10,079 nucleotides of DNA from an uncultured Spirochaetales bacterium. GTDB lineage: Bacteria > Spirochaetota > Spirochaetia > Sphaerochaetales > Sphaerochaetaceae. Positions 1 to 6,542 of this stretch are shown here, in pieces (position 1 is the first letter of the stretch; each line of letters starts with the position of its first letter). The notes beneath the pieces are model-generated. The model was given only the letters and a program-made list of their open reading frames with translations. It did no database searches and was not told the DNA's origin. Both the position numbers and the translations under genes were made by a program. Location: the NCBI GenBank assembly GCA_937902565.1, contig CALFMX010000033.1:1-10079 (forward strand), written 5' to 3'.

Positions 1-847
1 GGCGGATATTGAACGGGCCCGGGGTATCGAAGAAGGGTTGGGGACCAAAGCGCGCCACCATCTCGTCGCTGGCCTCCTCAAAAAGGTACTGTACCGCCCC
101 GTCCGTCTCGATGCGTCTCCAAAACGGCTCTTCAAACTCATAGTCGATCGAATCGATGTGTGAGAGACACCCGATCAGCTGGATTTCGGAGAAGGAGGGT
201 ATGTTGGGGATGTTGGAGAGGCGGTCCAAGATGGCAAAGATCTCAGGATAGAGGCGCAACACGCCATCGATGCCCTCATCAGAGTAGAGATGGTCATCGA
301 TTACATGGCCGATGAACCGAAGGTCGTCGACGGTGAGGCGGTTGTAGTGGATGATGCCTGCACTCTGCATGCAGAGCCCATTGTCCACCAGGAGGGTGAT
401 ATAGGTCGCCCCCCGGCTCTCCCGCTTCTCCTGTAGTTGGTGCAGGCCCCGTGAGAAGAGGCGCAGACGCTCCCCGCTCTCAATCGACTCGATCTCATAG
501 TAGTCGGTATCGAGCTTGGCCACGATCGTGAAGGCACAGAAGAAGGCGGGCCGCTTCTCCCACTCCAAGAGAATTGCCCGGATCACCTCATCACTGCGCT
601 CATCCAGTGCTGCATAGTGGAGCAGGGCCTCGTCACTGAGGTATTGGCTGAGAAGATACTGCTCTCCCATGTGGTCATGGTACCCCTCCGGACCGGGGCT
701 CTTCTCTTCGAGCAATTCAACCAACTCCCTGCGTTCCCTCTCGATCACAGAGCGGTCATAAAGCTTTGCCTCTAAACTCTTTACTAGATCAGTCCATCGC
801 TTGCTTACCAGTGCACAGCGCTTAAAAACATCGTCAGGCAGTACCAT
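1..847 (-). CDS. Unknown protein, paralogue of the upstream gene (3' end outside window)
   Basis: I do not recognise this family and assign no function. 282 N-terminal residues are visible and the reading frame is still open at the window edge. The protein is acidic, apparently soluble and cytoplasmic, with no signal peptide or clear membrane segment. It is a clear paralogue of the gene just upstream. Shared blocks are KRPAFF..FTIV (residues about 98-109), Y[IL]TL..DNGLC (149-159), EG[IV]DGVL (191-197) and the DY.F.E..W block near 235-243, at almost the same residue numbers in both. I chose the ATG at 847 because an AAAGGA Shine-Dalgarno lies 7 nt upstream (855-860) and because MVLPDD..KRCAL then lines up with MKLLPRD..ERCAL at the paralogue's start. 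An in-frame ATG at 868 is possible but less well placed. It starts 24 nt after the upstream stop codon, so the two are probably co-transcribed. Confidence 0.85.
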   Translation of the reverse strand, partial: MVLPDDVFKRCALVSKRWTDLVKSLEAKLYDRSVIERERRELVELLEEKSPGPEGYHDHMGEQYLLSQYLSDEALLHYAALDERSDEVIRAILLEWEKRPAFFCAFTIVAKLDTDYYEIESIESGERLRLFSRGLHQLQEKRESRGATYITLLVDNGLCMQSAGIIHYNRLTVDDLRFIGHVIDDHLYSDEGIDGVLRLYPEIFAILDRLSNIPNIPSFSEIQLIGCLSHIDSIDYEFEEPFWRRIETDGAVQYLFEEASDEMVARFGPQPFFDTPGPFNIR

Positions 848-871
848 CTCATCATCCTTTTGCGTCATCAA

Positions 872-2638
872 TCACCCGATGTCCACGCTTGTTGGCTTGA
901 TCAACACCCGAAGGGGTGCTGTCGTCTGTATTGTATAGAGCCCTCTCGTCCGCACCTCCCCTCTCGGACGTGAGTCCACCGAGTAGAGGCGCATGAGCAC
1001 GAGGTGGCTGATAACCGCCTGGCTGAAAAGCTCCACATAGCGGTCAAAGTCAAAAAGTTTGTTCAACCTGGGGTAGATCTTGTAGATCTCCAGGGCAAGG
1101 CTCCTGACCAGCCTCGGCTTGTTGGAGGAGAGGGTGATCAACAGCAACATATTGAGGGAGAAGTGCCCCACCTCATCGTCCTCGAAGATATCGACAAACC
1201 CCTCCTCGAGGGCCATGACCAGATCTTCAACGTCGATGATCCGCTCATATCGTCCCTCGCCACCATCGGCGAGCATCTCCATCTCCTCTATATTCTCCCA
1301 ATCGAGGACGAATCGTTCACTCACCGACAGTGAGTCAGAAAAATCCTGACGTAAGATCGGAGGCGGCATTGGACAGTCGGCGATTTCATACCTCCGCTCG
1401 TGCTCAGGAACACTCCAGAACTGCCGCTGTAGCATCTCCTTGAAGCGAGCGATCCGCTCATGTGCAGCCGAGACGGCAACACCGAAGCGTGCCGCCTCCC
1501 TCTCCACGTCAAACAGAGCCCCCCTATTGGTGACTTCGATGTAGTGCGCCATCATCGCATTCAACGCCGCCATCTCTTCGTCCTCATCGTACACCTCATC
1601 CTGCTCATCAAAGAGGATGAATGGAAACCAGGGGGTCATCAGGCGCTCCCGTTCGACGACGAAAAGCACCACCAAGCCGATGGCAGTGGCTGCAATCTCG
1701 GCCCCGAGGCCGAAAATGGTCTTGCCGACTGCAAAGGAGCGCTCATCGAGCGTCACGAGGAGCGTGCGCTCCTTGAGGGAGAAAACCTTGATCGACTGAC
1801 GCGCGCAACAGTGGTCCATCAGCTCTTCGCCGATGAGCCGATCCATCTGATCATCAGGCTCGACGAGGGTATAGGCGCGCATCCGCCCCTTCTTCTCCAC
1901 ATCCCAGCTCTCCTCATCAAAGTGATAGTCAAGAGCGCCGACTTCCGCAAAGTGTACCTTCAGCTCCGTTCCATTGATGTCGAAGAGGTAGTCATTGGCC
2001 AACCTGCGATAGAGGGAGAGGCCCTCAGGATGGGCCTTGAGCACACCATCGACCCCCTCCTGGGCGAATCGCTTGGCATCGAGGGCGTTGAAGAAGAAAC
2101 GCAGCTCCTCCTTCGTGGCGGAGGCGTAGTGGAGGAGGTTGGCTGTCTCAAGGCAGAGGCCATTGTCGTACATCAGCGTCAGGTAGTGCTTCTTGCGCGT
2201 CTCCTCCTTCTTCTGCATAAACCCGAGCCCCTGTGATTGCACCAGGTAGCGCTCTGTGCCAAAGAGCTCTTCGACGACAAAGAGATCGCTCTCCCGCTGC
2301 TCGACGATGGTGAAGAGGAGGAAGAAGGCGGGACGATCCCTCCACGCTGAGAGGATTGCCATCTCCTCATCAGAGAGGAGCTCTGCATACTCCTTCATGA
2401 AGGTCGACACACGCTTGCTATCGGAGAGGGCCATACTCAACATGTGCTGGTATAGGATGTTGCTGACATGCTCATCATCGACGTCGGGCTTGCTCTTCAA
2501 GTAGGCGGACAACGATTCCACCGAGCCCACCGCCTTCTTATCGTCGATGTACGATTTGACAAGACGCTGCGACAGGTAATCAAAATGGGCGGAGAAGAGC
2601 GCACAGCGCTCCCTACGGTCACGGGGCAGTAGTTTCAT
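872..2638 (-). CDS. Unknown 588-aa acidic protein, first of a tandem paralogous pair
   Basis: A complete gene of a family I do not recognise. Residues 1-245 match the downstream paralogue: RDRPAFFLLFTIV about 100-112, YLTLMYDNGLC 152-162, EGVDGVL 194-200, LDYHFDEESW 236-245. The segment around residues 95-135 (helix, then W-x-D-R-P and short strands) faintly recalls the small beta modules of some SEC-C-containing hypothetical proteins, but I see no SEC-C motif. Residues about 309-328 are hydrophobic (glycine/alanine-rich, then GLVVLFVV) and could be a buried helix or one membrane segment. A very acidic stretch lies at 344-355 and a Cys-Cys pair at 277-278. The frame is open up to an ATG at 2809. 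I prefer the ATG at 2638 because it aligns with the paralogue start and lies downstream of the best promoter; its Shine-Dalgarno is poor. Divergent from the ABC operon. Confidence 0.85.
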   Translation of the reverse strand: MKLLPRDRRERCALFSAHFDYLSQRLVKSYIDDKKAVGSVESLSAYLKSKPDVDDEHVSNILYQHMLSMALSDSKRVSTFMKEYAELLSDEEMAILSAWRDRPAFFLLFTIVEQRESDLFVVEELFGTERYLVQSQGLGFMQKKEETRKKHYLTLMYDNGLCLETANLLHYASATKEELRFFFNALDAKRFAQEGVDGVLKAHPEGLSLYRRLANDYLFDINGTELKVHFAEVGALDYHFDEESWDVEKKGRMRAYTLVEPDDQMDRLIGEELMDHCCARQSIKVFSLKERTLLVTLDERSFAVGKTIFGLGAEIAATAIGLVVLFVVERERLMTPWFPFILFDEQDEVYDEDEEMAALNAMMAHYIEVTNRGALFDVEREAARFGVAVSAAHERIARFKEMLQRQFWSVPEHERRYEIADCPMPPPILRQDFSDSLSVSERFVLDWENIEEMEMLADGGEGRYERIIDVEDLVMALEEGFVDIFEDDEVGHFSLNMLLLITLSSNKPRLVRSLALEIYKIYPRLNKLFDFDRYVELFSQAVISHLVLMRLYSVDSRPRGEVRTRGLYTIQTTAPLRVLIKPTSVDIG

Positions 2639-2681
2639 GGATACATCTTTACATGCTACACCGCTGTTTGGGAAGAGATAA

Positions 2682-2710
2682 ATCATACCGTTTACCCACA
2701 TGCCTGAACA
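2682..2710 (-). promoter_or_regulatory. Candidate sigma-70-type promoter for the unknown gene pair
   Basis: On the minus strand a TGTTCA -35 (2705-2710, 3 of 6 consensus) and a TATGAT -10 (2682-2687, 5 of 6) are separated by 17 nt. Transcription would start near 2675 and give a leader of about 37 nt before the ATG at 2638. This fits the chosen start and excludes the longer reading-frame starts upstream. The weak -35 keeps confidence low. Confidence 0.35.
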
Positions 2711-2814
2711 CCGCACACGGTGGTGGGCAGGACCTCGTCCACCCTCGGCAAGGCACGCTCGACGATGGACACGCTCTACGGAGACAAAATAGAACACCCG
2801 AGCGGACAAAAAGG

Positions 2815-2836
2815 TGACGTGGGCGTCGCTACGTCA
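2815..2836. repeat. Inverted repeat TGACGT-N10-ACGTCA, operator candidate
   Basis: Perfect 6-bp arms (2815-2820 and 2831-2836) around a 10-nt spacer, ending 9 nt before the candidate -35 box of the ABC operon. The position suits binding by a dimeric regulator. No regulator is adjacent to it in the window, and arms this short can arise by chance. Confidence 0.35.
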
Positions 2837-2845
2837 GGTATTTTG

Positions 2846-2874
2846 TTGACAATGATGGTTTTATCACCCATTGT
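2846..2874 (+). promoter_or_regulatory. Candidate promoter of the ABC import operon
   Basis: A perfect TTGACA -35 hexamer (2846-2851) is followed after 17 nt by CATTGT (2869-2874), a poor -10 matching 3 of 6. Transcription would begin near 2881, about 47 nt before the ATG at 2928. A strong -35 with a weak -10 overlapped by an inverted repeat would suit an activated or repressed promoter, but this is inference from consensus matching only. Confidence 0.4.
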
Positions 2875-2875
2875 C
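2848..2875. repeat. Inverted repeat GACAATG-N14-CATTGTC over the promoter
   Basis: Perfect 7-bp arms (2848-2854 and 2869-2875) with a 14-nt spacer. The left arm overlaps the TTGACA box and the right arm covers the predicted -10, so a protein bound here would block RNA polymerase. A smaller ATGG/CCAT dyad (2855-2858, 2868-2871) lies inside. It is an operator candidate; the binding protein is unknown. Confidence 0.4.
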
Positions 2876-2927
2876 GCCTTGCCCCCCAGAGAGCAAAAGA
2901 AGTACGATATGCAGTGGATTTACCTAT

Positions 2928-3794
2928 ATGAAGCTGAGATACCCGAACCGAATCAAACCCTATCTCCTCATCGCACCAGCCCTCTTTCTCGCTGTGCTCT
3001 TCAGCTATCGCCCCTTCTTCCTGACCCTGGTCAACAGCTTCCATACCATCTCGCTCGCCGGCAAGCGCATCAACTTCATCGGCTTTGACAACTACATCCG
3101 CCTCTTTGCCAACCCCTCCTTCCAGGCGAGCCTCTCCAATACCCTGCGCTTCACCCTCTTCTTCGTCCCGACCAACATCGTCATCTGCCTCAGCGCTGCC
3201 CTCCTCTCCAACCGTCCGGGCAAGCTTGCCACCCTCAACCAGATCTTCTTCTTCCTGCCGATGGCAGTCGGCCTCTCGAGCACGATGATGATCGTCAAGA
3301 TGATGTTCAACCCCTCCATCGGCATCATCAATCAGCTGCTCGGCCTCGATATCCAGTGGTTCAACAACCGCCATGCCGCCATGGGCCTCCTCGTCTTCGC
3401 CGGCGTCGGCCTCGACATCGGACTGAACTTCCTGCTGCTCATCTCCGCCCTGCGCAACGTCCCCTCCGACCTGGTCGAGGTCGCCACCATCGAGGGGGCC
3501 AGTTGGTCGCAGACCTTCCGCTACCTCCAAGCCCCCATGATCAGCTCGACGCTGCTCTTTGTCGTGGTGACCAATATCAAGGATGCGATGCTCATCTCCG
3601 CCCCGGTGATGATCCTCACCGAGGGCGGGCCGTACCGCTCGACGCAGACCCTGGTCTACCAGATGTACCTCGAGGGGTTCAGGAGCGGCAACTACGCCAT
3701 GGGCTCGACCATCGCAACTATCGTCTTCGCCCTGACCTTCGCAATCCTGCTGCTCCTGCTCCACCTCGAACGACGGAGGGTCTACTACCAGTGA
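2928..3794 (+). CDS. CUT1 ABC importer permease, UgpA/MalF-type
   Basis: Inner-membrane subunit of a carbohydrate-type (CUT1) ABC importer, 288 aa. Hydrophobic segments lie at about 11-30, 71-93, 105-126, 150-173, 205-228 and 258-280, the usual six. The cytoplasmic loop that docks on the ATPase is at 182-203 (VEVATIEGASWSQTF, ending QAP), a slightly degenerate EAA motif with its conserved glycine. The ILTEGGPYRSTQTLVY block (229-244) is typical of the UgpA/MalF branch. The N-terminus reads K-PYLLIAPAL as in that branch. I chose the ATG at 2928, not the in-frame one at 2871, because the latter adds a cysteine/proline-rich tail the family lacks and lies upstream of the predicted transcription start. 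The Shine-Dalgarno is weak. Its stop overlaps the next start by 4 nt (GTGA), so translation is coupled. Confidence 0.94.
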   Translation: MKLRYPNRIKPYLLIAPALFLAVLFSYRPFFLTLVNSFHTISLAGKRINFIGFDNYIRLFANPSFQASLSNTLRFTLFFVPTNIVICLSAALLSNRPGKLATLNQIFFFLPMAVGLSSTMMIVKMMFNPSIGIINQLLGLDIQWFNNRHAAMGLLVFAGVGLDIGLNFLLLISALRNVPSDLVEVATIEGASWSQTFRYLQAPMISSTLLFVVVTNIKDAMLISAPVMILTEGGPYRSTQTLVYQMYLEGFRSGNYAMGSTIATIVFALTFAILLLLLHLERRRVYYQ

Positions 3795-4597
3795 AACGCA
3801 TCACAGCCATCGTAGCCACCCTCTTCTCCCTCGTCGTGGTCTTCCCCATCTTCTACACCATCAGTGCATCCTTCTTCCAATACACCGATTTTACCGCCAT
3901 CCCCGCCCGGCTGTTGCCGACCCTCCCCACCATCAGCAACTACACCCGCGCCTTCAGTGAATCGAATCTCGCCCTCTTTCTCTCCAACTCCCTCTTCAGC
4001 GCCCTGGTGGGAACCGCCGTGAGGATGACCATCTCGATCATCGGCGCCTACGCCTTCACCTTCTTCACCTTCAGGGGGAAGAACCTCCTCTTCATCATCA
4101 TCGTGGCAACGATGCTCCTGCCAACCGACGCCCTGATCCTGGAGAACTACACCACCATACGCGCCCTGCGCCTCACCGACACCTACCTGGGGATCATCAG
4201 CACCACACTGCTCGCCCCCACCCACCTCTTCATGCTACGCCAGTACTTCAAGACGGTGAGCCGTGAATACCGGGAGGCCGCCGTCCTCGAGGGGTGCAGC
4301 GACAGCCGCTTCCTCACCACCCTCCTCATCCCCATCAGCCAGGCGGTCATCATCACACTGGCCATCCACTCCTTCTCCACGATCTTCAACGACTACCTCT
4401 GGCCGCTTCTGGTGACCAACCGCGAGTCGATGAGGACCGTCCAGGTGGGCCTGACGATGCTCGGCTTCTCCGAGAATCTCGACTATGGCCCACAGTTTGC
4501 CGCCATAACCGTGTTGATGACCCCGATCCTCATCATCTTCATCGCTCTGCACAAACCAATACAGGAGAGCGTGTCCTCACGCTTTTCCGGGAGATAA
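3791..4597 (+). CDS. CUT1 ABC importer permease, UgpE/MalG-type
   Basis: Second membrane subunit, 268 aa, pairing with the upstream permease to form the import channel. It starts at a GTG overlapping the upstream TGA, with GGAGG 11 nt upstream (3775-3779). About six membrane segments are visible (roughly 5-26, 62-92, 98-115, 131-148, 178-198, 234-253). The EAA docking loop is a good match at 162-181: EAAVLEG, a variable stretch, then LLIPI. FNDYLWPLLV (199-208), followed by a segment giving TVQVGL, is a hallmark of the MalG/UgpE branch. The protein is close to usual length and shows no damage. The solute cannot be told from permeases alone; the neighbouring binding protein points to UgpB-like ligands. 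Confidence 0.94.
   Translation: MKRITAIVATLFSLVVVFPIFYTISASFFQYTDFTAIPARLLPTLPTISNYTRAFSESNLALFLSNSLFSALVGTAVRMTISIIGAYAFTFFTFRGKNLLFIIIVATMLLPTDALILENYTTIRALRLTDTYLGIISTTLLAPTHLFMLRQYFKTVSREYREAAVLEGCSDSRFLTTLLIPISQAVIITLAIHSFSTIFNDYLWPLLVTNRESMRTVQVGLTMLGFSENLDYGPQFAAITVLMTPILIIFIALHKPIQESVSSRFSGR
4589..4593 (+). promoter_or_regulatory. Ribosome binding site fixing the binding-protein start
   Basis: GGGAG lies 6 nt before the ATG at 4600 and overlaps the last codons of the upstream permease. It selects this start over frame-compatible upstream ATGs such as the one at 4294, and the start is followed at once by a signal peptide. Confidence 0.7.
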
Positions 4598-4599
4598 CC

Positions 4600-5940
4600 A
4601 TGAAACGACCACTCTTGTTGCTGACCGTCTGCCTTGTGGCACTATCACAGCTCTTCGCCCTCCCTGAGAGGGAGAACCACCCCTTGGATGTGGTGACCAT
4701 CACCTGGTGGCACCCCAACAGCGGCATCGCCGGCAAGGCGACCGAAACCCTCATCAACCGTTTCAACACCACCATCGGCAAGGAGGAGGGCATCGTTGTC
4801 CAGGGGGTCTACCAGGGCAAGGCTAATGACGTGCTGACCAAGACCAAAGCGATCATGCAGTCACAGACCACAACCGACCTGCCCGACCTCGTCCAGCTCG
4901 ACGGGGCGGCGGTCCTCGATATCCGGGACGACAGGCGCCTCATCGCCATGGAGCGCCTGGCCCGGGAGGATGGCTACGACCTCTCCCAGATCCTGGAAGC
5001 GGCCCGTCTGTCGGTCACCTACAAGGAGACGATGATCGCGATGCCCTTCAACAGCTCCACAATCCTCCTCTACTACAACAAGAGTGCCTTCGACGAGGCG
5101 GGCATCACCGCCCCTCCGCGAACGCTCGATGAGCTGGCCGAGGCGGCCTTGAAACTCAAGCAGACCGATGCAAAGGGCCGGGTGACCCGTTACGGCTTTG
5201 CCAACGTGCCCACCACCTACGAGTTGATGTGCTGGCTCGGCCAGCAGAACGGCCTCTCCTTCATCACCGATGAGGAGAACGGCCACACCGGCATCCCCAC
5301 GAGGGTCCTCTTCGACGAGAACGGCACGATGGTGAACTTCCTTGCAAAGTGGAAGGCCCTCTACGCGACCGGCTCGCTGGAGAACCTCACCAGTGACCTC
5401 AATGGCGCCTTTGCCAGCGGCCGGGTTGCCATGATCGTCGCCTCGACGAGCAACCTCACCACCATCGAGCAGATGGTCGGCGACCGCTTTGAGCTGGCAG
5501 TCGCCCCCTTCCCGATGGTCGATGAAGCGGCCACTGGCGGCGTGAATGTCGGAGGCGGGGCTCTCTGGGCACTGGATAACAAGAGCGGTCATGCAAAAGA
5601 GGCGTGGCAGTTCGTCAAGTTCCTTGCCTCCCCCGAGTCCCAGCTCTACTGGCACATCGAGACCGGCTACTTCCCCATCCACCGCGATACCTACGAGATG
5701 GAGGGTTTCAAGGAACACATCAGAGAGAATCCCCGCTCGGCAGTGGCCATCCGCCAACTTCTGGAGAGCAACCCGCGCCTGCAGGGCATCTGGGTGCCCA
5801 GTGCCTACCAGATCTACTACACGTTCCAGAGCGGGATCCTCAAGATGCTGGAGGAGAATAGGAGCCCGGAGGAGACGAGCAGGGCAATCGCCCGGGAGAT
5901 CAATGGCTACTTTGCTGAATTCCTGAGGATGCAAGAGTAG
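4600..5940 (+). CDS. UgpB-like extracytoplasmic solute-binding protein
   Basis: Solute receptor of the ABC importer, 446 aa, of the bacterial SBP family that includes UgpB (glycerol-3-phosphate and glycerophosphodiesters). Residues 1-20 form a signal peptide (KR, then a hydrophobic core ending SQLFA); no convincing lipobox is seen, so it is probably a periplasmic type I-processed protein. PFNSSTILLYYNKSAF (149-164) and GGGALWAL (318-325), followed by ETGYFPI (354-360), match UgpB closely. From memory of UgpB, two ligand-contacting spots differ: the Tyr-Glu after the PAILQV segment reads Asp-Gly here (about 101-102), and the arginine in MPQIR corresponds to a tyrosine near 406. A ligand other than glycerol-3-phosphate is therefore likely, perhaps a neutral sugar or glycoside; this is inference. 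It is last in the operon, which contains no ATPase gene. Confidence 0.92.
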   Translation: MKRPLLLLTVCLVALSQLFALPERENHPLDVVTITWWHPNSGIAGKATETLINRFNTTIGKEEGIVVQGVYQGKANDVLTKTKAIMQSQTTTDLPDLVQLDGAAVLDIRDDRRLIAMERLAREDGYDLSQILEAARLSVTYKETMIAMPFNSSTILLYYNKSAFDEAGITAPPRTLDELAEAALKLKQTDAKGRVTRYGFANVPTTYELMCWLGQQNGLSFITDEENGHTGIPTRVLFDENGTMVNFLAKWKALYATGSLENLTSDLNGAFASGRVAMIVASTSNLTTIEQMVGDRFELAVAPFPMVDEAATGGVNVGGGALWALDNKSGHAKEAWQFVKFLASPESQLYWHIETGYFPIHRDTYEMEGFKEHIRENPRSAVAIRQLLESNPRLQGIWVPSAYQIYYTFQSGILKMLEENRSPEETSRAIAREINGYFAEFLRMQE

Positions 5941-5952
5941 GACAGTCCACCC

Positions 5953-6399
5953 CTACACCAGAGCGAAGCGGCAGCGCGCCTTGAAGGTGCACTCCTTGCA
6001 CGCCAGGCCGGGGCACTCCTGGAACTCCGCGGTACTCTCCAGTTGATCGATATGCCAGCTCAGGTCATCGATGCGCTTCTCAAGGTGGGCTTGCCTCCTG
6101 AGCGCCTCGCTGAGCTTGACCCGATACTGGCGAAGCAGCTCGGCCCTCCGCTTCTCACCGCCCTGGTCATCCTTTCCCATGTGGATGATGGCCCCGATCT
6201 CAGCGAGGGTGAAGTCGAGCTCCTTGAGCTCGGTGATCCTGTTGAGGTAGATGACATCGGCTTCGCTGTAGTAGCGCTGCCCCCCTGATGAGCGGAAGTC
6301 GCTTTTGAGCAAGCCGAGAGATTCATAGTACCGTATAGTACGGACGGTGATGTTGCAGAGGCGTGCCACATCCCCGATTCGATAGATATGCTCCTGCAT
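5953..6399 (-). CDS. MerR-family regulator with C-terminal four-cysteine cluster
   Basis: One-component DNA-binding regulator, 148 aa. Residues 5-72 are the winged-helix domain typical of MerR: YRIGDVARLCNITVRTIRYYE, then LGLL, and GGQRYYSEADVIYL in the wing region. A long coiled-coil dimerisation helix spans about 82-122. The C-terminus carries Cys129, Cys134, Cys137 and Cys143 (C-x4-C-x2-C-x5-C). SoxR has C-x2-C-x-C-x5-C for its [2Fe-2S] cluster, so this protein may bind an iron-sulphur cluster or zinc in a related but distinct way. The only usable start is the ATG at 6399. An AGAGG lies just 1 nt before it, too close to be a normal Shine-Dalgarno. It converges with the ABC operon, stop codons 12 nt apart, with no clear terminator between. 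Its targets are unknown. Confidence 0.92.
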   Translation of the reverse strand: MQEHIYRIGDVARLCNITVRTIRYYESLGLLKSDFRSSGGQRYYSEADVIYLNRITELKELDFTLAEIGAIIHMGKDDQGGEKRRAELLRQYRVKLSEALRRQAHLEKRIDDLSWHIDQLESTAEFQECPGLACKECTFKARCRFALV

Positions 6400-6406
6400 A
6401 CCTCTG

Positions 6407-6436
6407 TTTGTACCACAGCTTTGACCCCTGGCTCAA
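6407..6436 (-). promoter_or_regulatory. Tentative promoter of the MerR gene, nearly leaderless
   Basis: On the minus strand TTGAGC (6431-6436) and TACAAA (6407-6412) are each 4 of 6 matches separated by 18 nt. The long spacer is in line with MerR-controlled promoters, and an imperfect CCA/TGG dyad sits inside it, so autoregulation is possible. Transcription would start at or next to the ATG at 6399, giving a leaderless message, which fits the missing well-spaced Shine-Dalgarno. Confidence 0.3.
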
Positions 6437-6443
6437 GCAAACG

Positions 6444-6471
6444 CCCCCCTCTCCCCCCCCAGGGTGGGGAG
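6444..6471 (-). repeat. G-run tract upstream of the MerR gene
   Basis: On the minus strand G8 (6453-6460) and G6 (6444-6449) are separated by AGA. The right side can also fold: CTCCCC at 6451-6456 pairs with GGGGAG at 6466-6471. The tract is 45-62 nt upstream of the MerR start. Long G-runs are prone to slippage during replication, and the runs could form a G-quadruplex. Whether the length varies cannot be seen from one sequence. Confidence 0.6.
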
Positions 6472-6480
6472 TACACAAAC

Positions 6481-6517
6481 GTGGGCTGCTCCAGAGGATT
6501 ATTCTGGAACAGCCCAC
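6481..6517 (-). terminator. Long stem-loop, likely terminator of the TRAP-PHP operon
   Basis: Two perfectly paired blocks, 6481-6488 with 6510-6517 (8 bp, GTGGGCTG) and 6490-6495 with 6503-6508 (6 bp, TCCAGA), joined by one C-A mismatch and closed by a 7-nt loop. It begins 26 nt after the PHP gene stop codon at 6543. On the minus strand the stem is followed by GTTTGTGT, an imperfect U-tract, so termination is likely but may be incomplete, with some read-through into the MerR gene. Confidence 0.65.
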
Positions 6518-6542
6518 ACACAGGGGAACAGATGCTGCCGAG

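Noticed and set aside
1460..2236. 258-codon plus-strand open frame inside the unknown gene
   Set aside because: It is antisense to a gene supported by paralogy and has low-complexity, His/Leu/Glu-rich composition typical of frame shadows in GC-rich DNA.
2639..2809. N-terminal extension of the unknown gene to an ATG at 2809
   Set aside because: The paralogue aligns from the Met at 2638, the added 57 residues look non-coding, and the best promoter lies within this stretch.
2829..3764. 311-codon minus-strand open frame over the first ABC permease
   Set aside because: It is antisense to a permease with clear motifs and consists of Asp/Glu/Gly/Val repeats without family features.
4861..5934. 357-codon minus-strand open frame over the binding-protein gene
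   Set aside because: It mirrors a well-supported UgpB-like gene; its composition is that of a codon-bias shadow.
5937..5956. GTAGG/CCTAC inverted repeat between the convergent ABC and MerR stops as a bidirectional terminator
   Set aside because: The stem is only 5 bp, includes both stop codons, and has no flanking T-run.
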